From Clitopilus passeckerianus (taxonomy: Eukaryota > Basidiomycota > Agaricomycetes > Agaricales > Entolomataceae), in contig CALYLX010000157.1 of the NCBI GenBank assembly GCA_944990035.1, positions 1-64,000 on the forward strand: a stretch of 64,000 nucleotides of DNA, read 5' to 3'. This document shows positions 34,416 through 46,971 of the stretch, piece by piece. The stretch's first letter is position 1, and each line of letters starts with the position of its first letter. The position numbers were made by a program, and so were the translations under genes. The notes below the pieces were generated by a model. It had not been told where the DNA came from and searched no databases. It saw only the letters and a list, made by a program, of their open reading frames with translations.

Positions 34416-36931
34416 ATGGTAAGTTTCCTAGTGCTACTGTAGAGTTCCATACCAGCCATTCTGACTTCCCTTCGCTGCAGTCTCAGCCTACGGCAGGGCC
34501 AGCTACTGGGGCCAACACTACCGGTGCCCAGGCTTCGTCCCCTAGCCAGTCTTTACCGACAGGCTCAACACTATATGCCCAACCATCTACTCAGCAGCCA
34601 CAGGGCGCTACTATAACTGGCCAATCCCCCTTCGGCAAGCTCTACTGGTGGTGCCAACCCTCCAGCCAGTCAGTCCACGCCTCCAGGCCAGTCTCCGCCT
34701 CTGCGGCGTCATCCAGTGGGACAAGCCTTCCAGCTAACCAGACGCCGTCGCCAGCCCAATCTCTACCGGCGGGCTCAACTGTCAGCCCTTCATCTGGCCA
34801 GCCTTCTACCCAGCAGCCAACGGCCGCTACTACAGCTGGCCAGTCTCCCCTCCGGCAGGCCCAACTGGTGGTGCCAAACCTCCAGCCAGCCAGTCTCCGG
34901 CGTCAACCAGTGGAGCAAATCCTCCTGCAGCGTCAGCCGGTGGGGCAAATCCTTCAGCTGGCCAGACTCACCCTCCAGCAGGACCGACTGGAGGGGCGAA
35001 CCTTCTGTTGGCCAGTCTACGTCCCCAGGGCCTAGCCAACCCACGACATCTGCCTCCACTCTTGTTTCGCTTCCAACTGGTCGTACTCCAAAAATTCTCG
35101 TCCTTTGTTTTGATGGGACTGGTAATAAATTTGGAAAAGTGCGTTTAATGCATAACACCCTAATCACTATGTCATGCTAACTGTACCTTGTATAGCATGT
35201 ACGTTGGCTTTTTGGACAGTTGTATCTAACCATCTGATGTAATACACAGAACTCAAATGTGGTTCGACTGATGCATGCCCTCGAGAAGGACAACCCTGAA
35301 GCGCAGGTTGTTTATTATCAAGTATGAATTGCGCCATCTGTTACTCTACACCGTGGCTGACGCGTAGTGCAAGCCTGGCATTGGGACCTATCTTAACCGC
35401 AAATTTGCCACTAAGTTCTTCTCGTCGCTATATGCTCAGTTTGAAACCGCGTTTGCACGAGGTTTAGGAGACCATGTCAAGGATGGGTACGATCCCCTTC
35501 GTTGATACCCGTGCTTGTGCTAATCTCTCCTCTCAGGTACAAATTTCTCATGCAATATTACAAGTGGGAGCTCGACTTTTGTCACTGCTCATTGCGAGAT
35601 TTCTAAACACCAGATAGGCCCGGGGACAAGATCTGCCTATTCGGTTTTTCTCGTGGAGCGTATACCGCCAGAGCGCTCTCTGGCATGGTCTATAAGGTCT
35701 TCAATTCCTTGTCCTTATTTACGATGCTTGAGCTGGAACGCTAATATACATTCTCATAGGTTGGACTACTGCTACCAGGCAATGACCAGCAGCTCGATTT
35801 TGCGTATGAGGTCTACAAAAATACCAACCGTGAAGGCGCCGTCGTGGCTCGTGAGTTCAAGGAGACATTCTCGTAAGCCCTCGCCGTCATCCTCGTCATC
35901 TAACTTGTCTAACCTCTATAAATTTGTTCAGGAATCCAGTCAAAGTTCATTTCCTTGGTGTCTGGTGAGCGCTGGCATTTCGAATCATGGCATAAAGCAA
36001 GCTAAAGACGCCATCGATCAGGGATACTGTCGCCTCTGTCGGGCTAATACCTCGCTCCTTGCCGTATTCGACTCAGAACGACGGCGTGGAACACTTCCGC
36101 CATGCACTTGCTTTGGATGAGCGCCGAGCGCGCTTCCGACCAAATCTTTGGGGTGAACCTATCGCATCGCGGGAAGAACTCGACACCATCCCAGAGCTTC
36201 TAAACCGAAATAAGGTCTCTCGGGATGCTTGGGTTTACAAGCCCCCTGCTGTCTCAGATGTCAAGGAGGTGTGGTTTGCAGGTATGACCTTTCCCCAAGG
36301 AACCTACACAAATTGATAAATGGTTCTTCAGGTGCACATGCAGATGTCGGAGGTGGCTCACATGAGGCGACCCACCCCACGAGCCTCTCGAGAATCCCTC
36401 TTCGTTGGATGATCAGGGAATGCTTCCTCACGGGGACCGGAATCCTATTTAACAAAGAGAGACTCAAAGCCAATACAGAACTGGATTCGGACGCATTGAC
36501 GAAGTTTCCCCGGGGCGTCCATATCCATAATATACCGGTATCACAAACAAGATACACAGCCATTCTTCCAAATATGAAGATAGCTTCCAATCTCCTCGAC
36601 GTCATGGAACGCATTTATGATCAACTCGAATTAGCAGTTCCCTGGTGGATTCTCGAGTTTTTACCACACCGTTCGGTCTATCAAAAGCAAGATGGATCTT
36701 ATGCACATTGGCGGCAGTTCGTCTAACGATTACTCTTACGCGACCTTTTTCTGATTCGTTTCTTCCAGACGCAACTATGGCAATGGCAGACTGGTTCCTG
36801 AAGCAGAGCCTGAAATCCTCGTGCATAGGTCTGTCGACGCCCGGATCAAGCAAACAGAGAGCAAATACTTACCCAGCGCACTGAATTGGGATCGCATTGT
36901 TGGTTTGAATGGCTTCCGATGGGTCGATTGA
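34416..36931 (+). CDS. DUF2235 alpha/beta hydrolase (Tle1 phospholipase-like fold) with repetitive N-terminus
   Basis: DUF2235 is the catalytic domain of Tle1-type phospholipases; fungal members are numerous and mostly uncharacterised. The first exon may be a lone ATG (34416-34418) followed by GTAAGT and an intron to CTGCAG, then SQPTAGPATGAN.. A Pro/Ser/Thr/Gly/Gln-rich repeat region (about 34481-35075) precedes the domain. Motifs in order: PKILVLCFDGTGN, NSNVVRLMHALEKD, the nucleophile elbow GFSRGAYTARALSGM (GxSxG), VKVHFLGVW|DTVASVGLIPRS (Asp site across an intron), and VWFAG|AHADVGGGSH (His region across an intron). The C-terminus reads LPSALNWDRIVGLNGF, stop TGA at 36929-36931. About eight exons fit. 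The catalytic Ser, Asp and His are all present. The repeat region reads P/S/T-rich in all frames, so exact joins there are unsure. Confidence 0.9.
34481..35075 (+). repeat. Degenerate minisatellite-like repeat coding a P/S/T/G/Q-rich linker
   Basis: Diverged copies of units such as actggtggtgccaaccctcc, cagccatctactcagcagcc and gccagtctccgcctccgg recur through the block. It codes for P/S/T/G/Q-rich sequence in the protein frame and low-complexity sequence in the other frames. Several frame changes between units are seen, which is where sequence error or true repeat variation is hardest to tell apart. Confidence 0.75.
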
Positions 36932-37880
36932 TTCACCTTCCCCGTTTTTATACGTTCGTCTGTATTTCCCTGCCATTTGCCCATGTATACCTTCAGCTAT
37001 TGCACGCGCCTGAAACTCGAGAATTACTCTATGCCTGAATTTCCAAGCAATTTCGTTAACCCTACAATGTCGCAGTTCAATTATAGTAGTGATAATGGTA
37101 CGTGGTGGTATAGAATCGGACCGATGGTAAAGCAAGCGAAATAATAAAGCAAGTCCTGGAGTGATACGCATGACTTTGTGAGATGCCCAGAACGGGGTCC
37201 CCAAACCATCGCTTCGTCAAAGGGAATTTCCGAGATGGCGCTAACTTGAATGTTTCCACTAGACTACGTTCTTCGCCGGCCCGTTTACTTCATTTCGTTT
37301 CTCTACGGCACACACGGAACATGGTGCAAAATATGGTATTCTTTATCTTTATTGGTACTGGAGCCTTGAGGCCTGAAGCTCGATCAACTCACTTCAAGAC
37401 GCCCATCATGTCAACTTTGTTCATTCACTCTGAGTCCCTGGAAGGACTGACGCCTTACAACCTTCATGGTCGATATCACACCTCGGCGCTTATAGCCTGA
37501 CTTGCCGGTTAGCCCACATTGGTATGACATTCATGAAGTCGAACGCATGTCACCCAAAGCGCCAAGGCTGCATGGGGCCACTTGATAGTGAGCCTAATTT
37601 GAAACTCGTCCCCAGACATTGACATGCTGACTGCTATTGTCTTGTTTGCAGGAAATGAACGTGCTAGGAGACTGCTTCCTGATGTGATCTTGCAGCGATT
37701 GGCGCCCCATACGTTGCATGCGTCGAGCAGATACGAAGGTGACATGGGACCCGGGATACCATGTCCGCCCGCGCGACCCGTGTTTACAGTCACAAGTAAC
37801 CATATATCGAGCCTGCAGCGACTATGGCCCCGTTTTCTTCCTTTCATTCGATTACTCAATAATTTTGTGGTTCTTCAACG
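36932..37880. other. Intergenic region, 949 bp
   Basis: Between two plus-strand genes. Open frames up to about 115 codons exist on both strands but are mutually overlapping and carry no domain. Nothing supported. Confidence 0.5.
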
Positions 37881-40800
37881 ATGTCGGCGCAGCCTCCTGC
37901 CTTGCCTCAAGCGGATGGTCAGAGCCATCCTTTGATACCTGGGATATCTCAGACCTATCAGGTCTGGGCGTACTATGGCGTCGGTGCGTTACTGAAGGTA
38001 GCCAAACCCGTTCCTGCATCATGATTCCTGCTGAAACTACATACAGATTGCGAAATACCTCACGCTGGTCAAAATGCCTATCTCGGCCGCAGAGGGCTGG
38101 GAGTCTTATCGAATGTGGTTGCTTATCAACTTCATCTATTGTTGGATACCTCCTGCCCTCCGACTTCCAGCCCTTGCTACTTCCTCGAAGAAGGGAGCTG
38201 CCGCTCTGCAGTTCCTGTCTTTCTGGGCGTCAGACGCAGCAATTCTCCTCCGATCGAGCTATGCTCAGCCTCTCGCACCAAGTCAGTCCCTTGTACTAAC
38301 TAATGATTTCTGTCGTTGAGCAAACTCGTTTAGGGATTTCATATTTTTGGCTATCGGTCGCGTTACTTAATCCTTTTACCGGAGCCTTCAGGGATCATGC
38401 GAAGCAGGAATTCAGTTCGGCGCGCATCTCCGCTGTGGATACAGCTCGTCTCAACCCAAAATATGCGAGTTTTTGTCTTCAGCCTGAAGACCAATCAGTA
38501 TTGGTCCCGCTCACACTCCAATACCCTGACTTATCCGGGGTGAAATTCGCCTTCACCCCACTCAGCTACGACCAGCGTCCCCAGCGGCAAGAGCATCAAA
38601 CACTTTCTGCTCGCCAACTACGTGACATGAAGCGCCGACTTGCCAATTCCACGGAGATCACACGAAACGACGGCGAGAACGTTGTATTTCTTGAGGTTTC
38701 ACGTCCAGGCACAATCTGGATTGAGCGCGTCATCTATTTCCCCAATCTCGATGCTCGTATCATAAACCCCTCGAAGTCACTGTCCCCTCTTGCCCCAGAG
38801 CCCGTTTTGCTGTTTTGGCTCCTCCTTCAGGCGATCTTCGATGTCAAGGATGTGAAACCAACAATTCACCTCTCATTGTCGACGCCTACGGAACGCCCCC
38901 TGATGCTGAGGTGGTCAAGAATATTTCATCTGGATCGGATCCCAGCGACCATAGAGAACATCGTACCGAATGCTCCAAATGGCTACCACGGCGGCGCTTC
39001 AGCAGAGGCTACCGCTGGTCACCCCCAACATCACCTCAGCGACCGCAAGCAGTCCCAAAGCATACGATTATCGCTCCCCTTTCATGCACAGACATTGGTG
39101 ACCACATCTACGTCCTGGATGCGATAATAGATTCCTTTGGCAACGAAGTCCGCCTACACGACGATCTGGTCTCCACGCATCAAATCACGAATAGCGACGC
39201 CATATACCCGCTGACTGTTTTGCAACGTCCAGCAGTTGTCTTCGAAGATTGCGATGAGAAGGCCCTACGTTATCTGCGCCGCGACTCAGAGTCGCAGGCG
39301 CCACTGGTCCTTATATCAAATTCAACCAACCTACGCGGATACAATGTTGTCGACATACGGATGACATACAGACCGCCCAAAGTCTTGAACAACGGGCCGT
39401 CACCTGGGGACCCTTTTTGTGGGAGCAAACGTTCACGGCTCCAGGAGGTGAAGCTAGAATCGAAGTGCCCAGTGTACTTCCAGGAGAATATACGGTTACT
39501 AAAATTCATGACAAGGTAATTTACTGGCTACACTTCGATATAACTTCGCTGATCGCCACATAGTATTGCCCAGGGAATTCCAGAGGGAGGTGTCATGTTC
39601 AGTCATGGATCTCCCTCCCCCATACGCTAATATCACTGGTTGGTCCGAGATAACAGAATGGTGAGCACGAATCAAGCTAATCAATTTCAATCAATTAGCC
39701 TTATGCAGCTTAATTGGAACAGCTACGGCGTCAAAGGCATCACAGTGTCGATATCCTTCAGCGGAACACCTCCGTTCACGCTGTACTACACGCTCAAACG
39801 AAAAGGCCGGACCGAGAAAGATGAAATACAAATTTTCGATACTCACGATGCGCAATTCGAAATTCAACCACTCCATGGAGGCGATTATACCTTTTCATTC
39901 AACCGACTAAGCGACGCGCATCATCACAACATATTGATCTCAGCTCCGCAAATCGTGCAAACCGTTGAAAATCCAGTATCAGCTGAATTTGTGGGCCATT
40001 TTGATACCGAAGTCGGTGGATGGGTGGTCAGGACCTGCGATGATACGGTTCCGGTCTCTGTAAAGCTTTCAGTGCGTTTGAGTTCTTCTTCCTTGTCTTG
40101 CCAGGATCCTAAATAGCCTTTATATCAAGGGTTCTACTCCATGGGCTCTGAGTCTAAGGATATCTAGTGATGGTAGCTCGGAATTTAGAACGATACAGAG
40201 TATACAACAAAGTCACTATTCATTCGAGGTGGAGGTCCCAATCGGAGTTAGAGAACGGAGTGGTTCATTTGACGTCGCAATCGGTGGGTTCAAACTATAT
40301 CCTGAAAGAATCGCAGTAAACGTTGTTTGGTAGTCGCTATCGAAGATTCTCGAGGATGCAAGGTTGATGTTGTTAGTCCGGGTCTATTCGTGGAGGTTCG
40401 AGATAACAAAGTATGTCCATGAACCGCTTAGCTCCTACAATAGCTCAACCGTCATAAACAGCCAACCGTAAAAGTAGAGGGAGAGGAATCATCAGAGGTT
40501 TCGAGTCGGAACTGGTAGATCTTCCAGTCGGGTTCACGGGCAGTCCGGTGAGTTGCTAATCTCAAACCCGTTACGCACCACTCAATCGTTTTGATCAGCC
40601 ATGGACTATCCAATATCGCCGTGAAGGTATCAACTTGAAGGGCGAAACGTTCACATTCAACTCGACCGTTTTTCGGGATAAAATTCCAGTAAAAGTCCCA
40701 GGCTTATATCGAATATTAAGTGTATGTTTTGGCCCCCGTGTTCCTTTCTACGGCATTTACACGTTTTTACAGGTCGAGGGCGAAAATTGTCCTGGATCTG

Positions 40801-42275
40801 TTGTCTCTGGTGCATCAACTTTTCAGGTCGACGCCATCCCCAAGCCGTCGGCGGACCTAATCTATTCCGAAGGTGTATCCTACGAGGCTCTCAACAATTC
40901 ATATATCCTCCAACCCTCATGCCAAGGCAACTCGAGCTCTGTTTCTCTTGCCCTCAAAGGTATGCCACCTGTCAAATTGTGTCTATGCTCAATGTTCGAG
41001 CTCTGACCTGGTTTCCGCAGGGCGAAGTCCCTTCCACCTATCCTTCCAAATTACCGAGAAACCAGCCAACGATCGCAAAGTTGTCTACAATCCGGTTTTC
41101 TACTCACCTGATGACCAGTACGAACTCCAGCTCCAGACGTCAAACAATGGTCGCGTCTTTTATGAACTCGTTCACCTAATCGATTCTGTACACCTCGAGG
41201 CCAATCGAGCACCTGCCCTACTTTCTCAGAAGGAAAGGCTCATGTTCGAGCAGGAGATTCACGCTCTCCCGACCGCACAGTTCAAATCCAACGGCTCCAT
41301 AGATCAATACCTTCATAGGCCATTCGTATCCACAGGCTGGGATAGCTCAGTGGCGCTGGCGGGTGTTCCGCCTTTCCAGATTCAGATGTCCATCCGACAT
41401 TTGGAAAGTGATCAACTCGACTTGATAGCAGTAACAGTACCAACCACTAGCTGGAGGATTAGTGTGCCGGAGTACACTTTCCATACGCTCGGTCGCCATC
41501 TGGTAGAAATCATTTCAGTTTCAGACGCTTCGGGTTGTCCCCATCAACAGTCATTTCTTATGTCTGGCACTCCCTCGTTGTCGATGTCTACCCAAATCCC
41601 ATAATAGCACCCCATAATTCTCACTTTTGTGCGGGCGACATTGCAAGGTTTGAGCTGCAGGGATTGGCCCCTTGGACAATAGAGTAAGTAGTTGTTATCA
41701 AGATCTTGATAAGGCCACCACTCACGTTAATTAACAGCTTTCTTCTAAACGGTCGGCACTACACCGAGGAAGTCTCGACATCAATGTTTTCAATACCACT
41801 CGATCGTCCCGGGCAATTGTCGATCACGTCCATCAAGCATAGTGATACTCGCCGACCAATGGCACTTGATGTTTCCTATCAGATTCTTGCTCGTCCTTCT
41901 GCGGTTGTATCGTATCCAAACAGCTTGGGACACCGTGATAATCTGATTGGTAAGTTATAATTTAAAACGTTAACGGACCAACTCATGGTGACATCGATTT
42001 TGACAGGCGAACAAGTCTCCGTGAATTTTATCCTTCAGGGCACTCCTCCTTTTACCTTCACCTACCAACGAGTCAATCCTTCTGGTGAGGGCGATCCTAG
42101 CATGGGCAGCAACATCCGCGAAAGATACACTGTCAATGATCTTGAAGCGAATCACTATACCCTTGGTGCTTCGTATGAAGGTGAGTCGGAGGATTTCTTG
42201 CGTTGACCGGTTATAACATTTTGCTAGGTGTGGGAGGTAATTGACTTGGTAGACAAGTATTGTCAGCGCCCATAA
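37881..42275 (+). CDS. Pom152-like nuclear pore membrane protein, copy A (several frame breaks)
   Basis: Pom152 spans the nuclear envelope and forms the lumenal ring of the nuclear pore from a chain of Ig-like domains. The start at 37881 gives MSAQPPALPQADG.. with VWAYYGVGALLK, then an intron and LTLVKMPISAAEGW, and hydrophobic helices to about 38280. The lumenal part has ISAVDTARLNP, and repeated Ig-like units marked by G-x-P-P-[FW]: GTPPFTLYY, STPWALSLR, PWTIQYRREG, GRSPFHLSF, GVPPFQIQM, GLAPWTIE, GTPPFTFTY. The likely end is WEVIDLVDKYCQRP, TAA at 42273-42275. Frame breaks that fit one or two missing bases lie at CCCC 38767-38770, CCCCC 38896-38900, CCCC 39076-39079, CCCAAA 39376-39381, and CCCC 41539-41542; a further change lies near 39585. 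It is about half identical by eye to copy B, which is unbroken. It could be a decaying paralogue or a gene with sequence errors. Confidence 0.74.
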
Positions 42276-42557
42276 TCTCCGAAATGTGATGGCCAACAAA
42301 GATGTGTTTATTGCTCGATTCTGTACATGCATGCCTTATCCATTGAAATGTTGTGCTACTAAGTACTTGCAATGTGTTTTGGGACTTCAACGGAATGGTG
42401 TCATTCAACTGTAATAAGGACAACTGTCCTGGGGTGTCCGAAAACTATATGGACTAATCAGAGAATCAAGGAGCCAACAGCAACCATTGTCCACCTATAA
42501 ATTTGACAATGTGATGTCGAAGTCGAAGGAATAACGCAAAAAAGATCGACATGCCTA
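42276..42557. other. Shared 3' intergenic region of two converging Pom152-like genes
   Basis: A 282-bp gap between the stop codons of two convergent genes. No coding or structured element was recognised; both 3' UTRs must lie here and may overlap. Confidence 0.6.
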
Positions 42558-45500
42558 TCAAGGGGTGCGGCAGTATTTGTCAGCAATTTCAATCACCTCC
42601 CACTTTCCTAATGTCATCATTGTTGAGATCCATGTCCGCCTACGAGTATTCACGGGGGTACTTACCTTTATATGAAGCGTCCAGAACAAAATTATTGCTG
42701 TGTAGGTTGAAAACCGCGTGTTTTTCATCTGGTTGCTCTTGACCATAGCCATCAGGGTTGTTGACACGTCGGTAGGAGAAGGTGAAAGGTGGTGTTCCCA
42801 GAAGTGTGAAGTTTACGAAGACTTGTTCACCTGCACGCAAGGATGCGTTAGAACAAAAGTACAGTATCATCATTCAACGTACCGATAGGAATATCATGTA
42901 CGACCCTGTTTGGATAAGTTACCAAAGCGGAAGGGCGGGCAAAGACTTGGTAGCTTAGACTGATGGGCGTATGGGCGTCACGATGCGTTATTTCGGTGAT
43001 CTTCAGTTCGCCAGGTTTATCCAGAGGTAAATTCCAGGGCGAACATGTCATTTCTTCCACTTGCTGGTGGCCATTGAGGCGGTAACTAGACAACATCATG
43101 AGTGGAAGATTTCGGCATCTCGTGAGACCACTGCCACTTACTTGATCCGCCAAGGAGGCCTACCTTCCAGATCGAATCGAGCAACATCCCCAACGCAGAA
43201 ATGTGATTTGTATGGATTAGTGATAGGGATTGGGGAAACATCAACAAGGAGGGAATGGCTGGCTGACGATTCAATACCATACGGACAGCCTGAGGCATCC
43301 GTAACGGAGACTATATCGACAACATGCCTGCCCACAGCTCGAAAAGTATACGCCGGGATATGAATTCTCCAATCGATATCAGATACGTCAACACTCAGCA
43401 GGTCGGCTTGCCCGCTTGCGACGTGTTGTATAGAGATTTGTAACCGGAAGGGTGGCATGCCAGTCAAGGACACCGACCCGGCCCAATCCCAAGCCTGGAA
43501 AGGGTGATGTAAGTATTGTTCGATCGGCATCTCTGATTTGAACTTTGCAGTTGGTTTGGGAAGAACGCGCTGCTCAAAAAGGAAACGCTCCCGATTCGGC
43601 GGGTGGTGCTCGGCGCCTATGGGGTAGACCGAATCGCCGAGTTGCACTAGCTCGTACAGGGTATGACCAATGGTGGATGTCTGGAGTTGCAATGTGTAAA
43701 AGTTGCTTGGCGAATAGAATGTAGGACTGTAGGCCAGACTTGGACCATCTACTCCCATTTCAGTAATCTTGAAAGCAAGCTGGAACGGGGGTGTTCCTTG
43801 ATTGAAAAAACCACACGAAGGATGAGCCAGGGATGAGGTATGCATGATCATAATCCCTTACCAGTCAGGTCAAGAGCAACATGCTCAGATGAGTGTTGAC
43901 AAGATGCATGGAGTACGTGTGATTTATTAGAGGCTTCGTACGTCAAACCCTTTGGATAACTGAGCCCTATTGAGGGTTTAGGAATTTGGCGAACTTGTAC
44001 AGAAGAAGCACTTGACAGGACCATGCCGGGGCAGTCACTATTTTCGACCTGACAAGGGTTAGCCTATGCTTCTTTGGAGATGGAATCGCTAGTAATATGA
44101 ACCTTGATGAGGCGGTAAACACCAGGTGATGTGACAGGTATCGAGAAGAACGGAGTGGTGGCTTTGACACTGGATATACGATCATGTTCATGACCTCCCT
44201 CTTGACGGTAAGTGATCAACCAAGGCTGAACAAAGAAGTTAGTACGGCCGCCATAGAAATACAAGTGGTTCAAGTACGGCAAGCCCGGAAAGTTGAATTG
44301 GGAGTTCCACAGATGCCGAGTCGAGGACATCGATCACACGTTCTCCGATGAACTTGACCATAGGCTACAGAAGCGTGGCCAATCAGCTCCAGATTTATAA
44401 GGTATTCAGGAAACCCACTTTGCCCTCTCGAACATTAATAAAGAGCACGGAAGTAGTCACATTGACCTGGCATCCTCTGGCATCTTCCACCGTCACTACG
44501 TTCTCGTAAGATGGTGTGGTTCCCGTAAGATGTTCCACCACTGACCTATTGCTACATTGAACGAAGTCTCTGTCTCCGTTATGCCAAAGGGTACCTCCAC
44601 GTTGAAGGTATAATGACGATCTTGTATGTTACGGAGAATCCTCTTCTGCACACCGCTAGGACCTGCAATTTGGAGGCCTAGCGTCCACGGGGGTATTCCC
44701 TGGTAAAAGCGCAATGATTAGTGGGGCCTCCAAGAGACGACGTATGTAGGAAAACTAACCAAAAGTTCGACGGCAATGTCTAAAGTATGGTCACATGTAT
44801 TTAGCGTCCTCTTGTTCGACTCGGAGGCAAAGCTCCCGCTTAAGAACTTGGCAGTCAGGGGTTCTTCAATTGATTGAACGATGGGAGGAACCATGATCGA
44901 TACGTTCTGGTAATTCGCATCGCTTATCTGAACAAATGATACAACATAGTCACCCCCTTGAGATGGCTGGATGCTAAAACGAGCATGGGGATGGTTGAAT
45001 TGCTTGACAACATCCAAGGGAGAATAGCCCTTAAGTGAGAGGGTATACTGAACGATAAAAGGCGCAGACCCATTAAGAGTCATATCAATTGAGACACCCT
45101 TGGTTCCATAGCTGAAATTAGAATCAATCTCTATTCGGAATATATGTGTGCTCATCGTAACCTACCAAGCGGTCAAAGATTGCCAGCCAACTTCAGCAAA
45201 GGGCAAAGGAAATTCAATTATGGAACATCGTTCTTGGTTTTCAACCTCCCCTTCGCAGTACTAAAGGAATTTGTCAGCTTGATCTGACTTGCGAGGTATG
45301 GCCTGACATACTCTATCATTGATTTTGAAAACGGCATAATCTCCTGGGAAGATGGCAGGAATTTCGAGCCAACTCTGCTCAGCAGGTATTGTGAAGCTCC
45401 TTTCCCAAGGTAGGATATCCATATACCGAGCATCGTCATAGGCTCGTCGGGACGGTCGGTACCTCATTGACACATCAACAGCGTTGTGACCATGATGGTT

Positions 45501-46971
45501 TGACGCATTTGTTGCCAATATCAGAGAGCCATTGAATCCTTGCTTCACGAATTGCGGTTTGTCGTTACCACAGCCTTCGATGAAGACGCTAGGCCGTGGC
45601 AGAATAGTCAGAGGGTAGATACTCTCCGAGGTTTGGATATGCTCCGTCGACACCAATGCATCATGCAACACCACGTCGTTACCGAAGGCGTCGATGATGC
45701 TATCCAGAAGGTAGATGTGGTCCCCGATGTCGCCGCAGGACAACGGTAATGTCAACCGCACATGATGAGGGTGGTTTGAGCTCTCTGGTCGGTAATCGCT
45801 GTGCCGAAACATTGCACCGGCCAAGTGAGCACCTGGTGCGTTCGGGAGGAGACGTTCCAGCACACCAGGGGTGCGCATCTCGTGGAATAACCTAGACCAC
45901 TTGAGGGTCATGGGTGGTACGCCAAACGCGTCCACGATCAATTGGGAGTTAGCGGCATCACAACCATGGCATCTGAAGTCTCCAGTTGGGGGTGGTGGAG
46001 AGAGAAAGTAGGCTCGGGGGCAGGTTGGAACGATGACCTCCAAAGGATCATCAAGATGAGCATCAAGGTTAGGGAAGTAAAGGACACGCTCCAGCCGGAG
46101 GATTCCAGGGTGGGAAAGCTCAATATACAGCAGGTTCTCGCAGCGGTTTTTGCAATGGTCTGGCTGGCCAGCCTCATATCGAGTCTTGATAATATGAAGA
46201 TCCCGTGCTGAAAGGAAATCATGCTTGATTCGGCCCCAGTTGGAGTTGGTATTGGTGGAGGGTATAAATGAGTACTTCAACCCCGAAAGATCCTGGTGTT
46301 CGAAGAGTATTGGTACGAATACCGGCGTGCCGCCTAACGTAATACAGAATGGGGACTGAGTGGGGTTCAACCGTGCGCTATCCACGGGAGAGATACGGAT
46401 TGTGCGATATCCTTGGTTCACGTAAATTTCGGCTGGTGTTCCAAATGGATTCAGCAAAGACAGTAACATGTGTTCCCTGGATGTACCTAATCGGGGTTTT
46501 GAGCAAAGGGCGCCTGGATATATAGAAGAAACTTGACCTACGTCGGTCAACATATTTGACATGGTCAGAAGCAAGGTGTATCCCGATGGTCAATGCCCAA
46601 AATGCACAGACATGCAGAAAGAGTGCAGCTCTCGATGGATTCGGTATGAATAGGAAAGGAATTCGAACCAGAAGCGGGATGAGACAGTAGAATAGATCCA
46701 TGGCTAACCACCAACGATAGATCTCCCATCCTTCCGCAGCGGAGTAAGGGAGCTTTACAATGGTGACGTATTTAACCACCTATAGAGACACGAATGTTAA
46801 CGCAGCGGAGGAATGACGAGCAATCGGAGTATTCACCTGAGCTACTGCTCCAAGCCAATAGTAAGCACCAATTTGTCTTCTCAGGGAGACAACTCTTGCT
46901 GGAATTAGTGGAGCTGGTACAGAAGGCGGATTGCTGGGGTTGGTTGCCATTGTCGGGACAGGGGTACTCAT
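42558..46971 (-). CDS. Pom152-like nuclear pore membrane protein, copy B (intact)
   Basis: Same family as the converging neighbour. The start at 46971 gives MSTPVPTMATNPSNP.. with RQIGAYYWLGAVAQ, then after an intron VKLPYSAAEGWEIYRWW and hydrophobic segments (FYCLIPLLVRIPFLFI, LFLHVCAFWALTIGIHLA) that make the membrane anchor. The lumenal part opens TIRISPVDSARLNP and VFVPILFEHQDLSG, with a long unbroken exon of about 430 codons (45261-46560). Ig-like units follow: GSAPFIVQY, GIPPWTLGL, PWLITYRQEG, GTPPFQLAF, GMPPFRLQI, GRPPWRIK, GTPPFTFSY. The C-terminus is WEVIEIADKYCRTP. Length about 1250 residues, close to yeast Pom152 (about 1340). No frame breaks were found over 4.4 kb, in contrast to copy A. 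The family name rests on architecture, not on a search. Confidence 0.8.

Noticed and set aside
37881..42275. Calling Pom152-like copy A a pseudogene outright
   Set aside because: Its breaks resemble those in unrelated genes of the window that are very probably sequence errors, so the state of copy A cannot be decided without reads.
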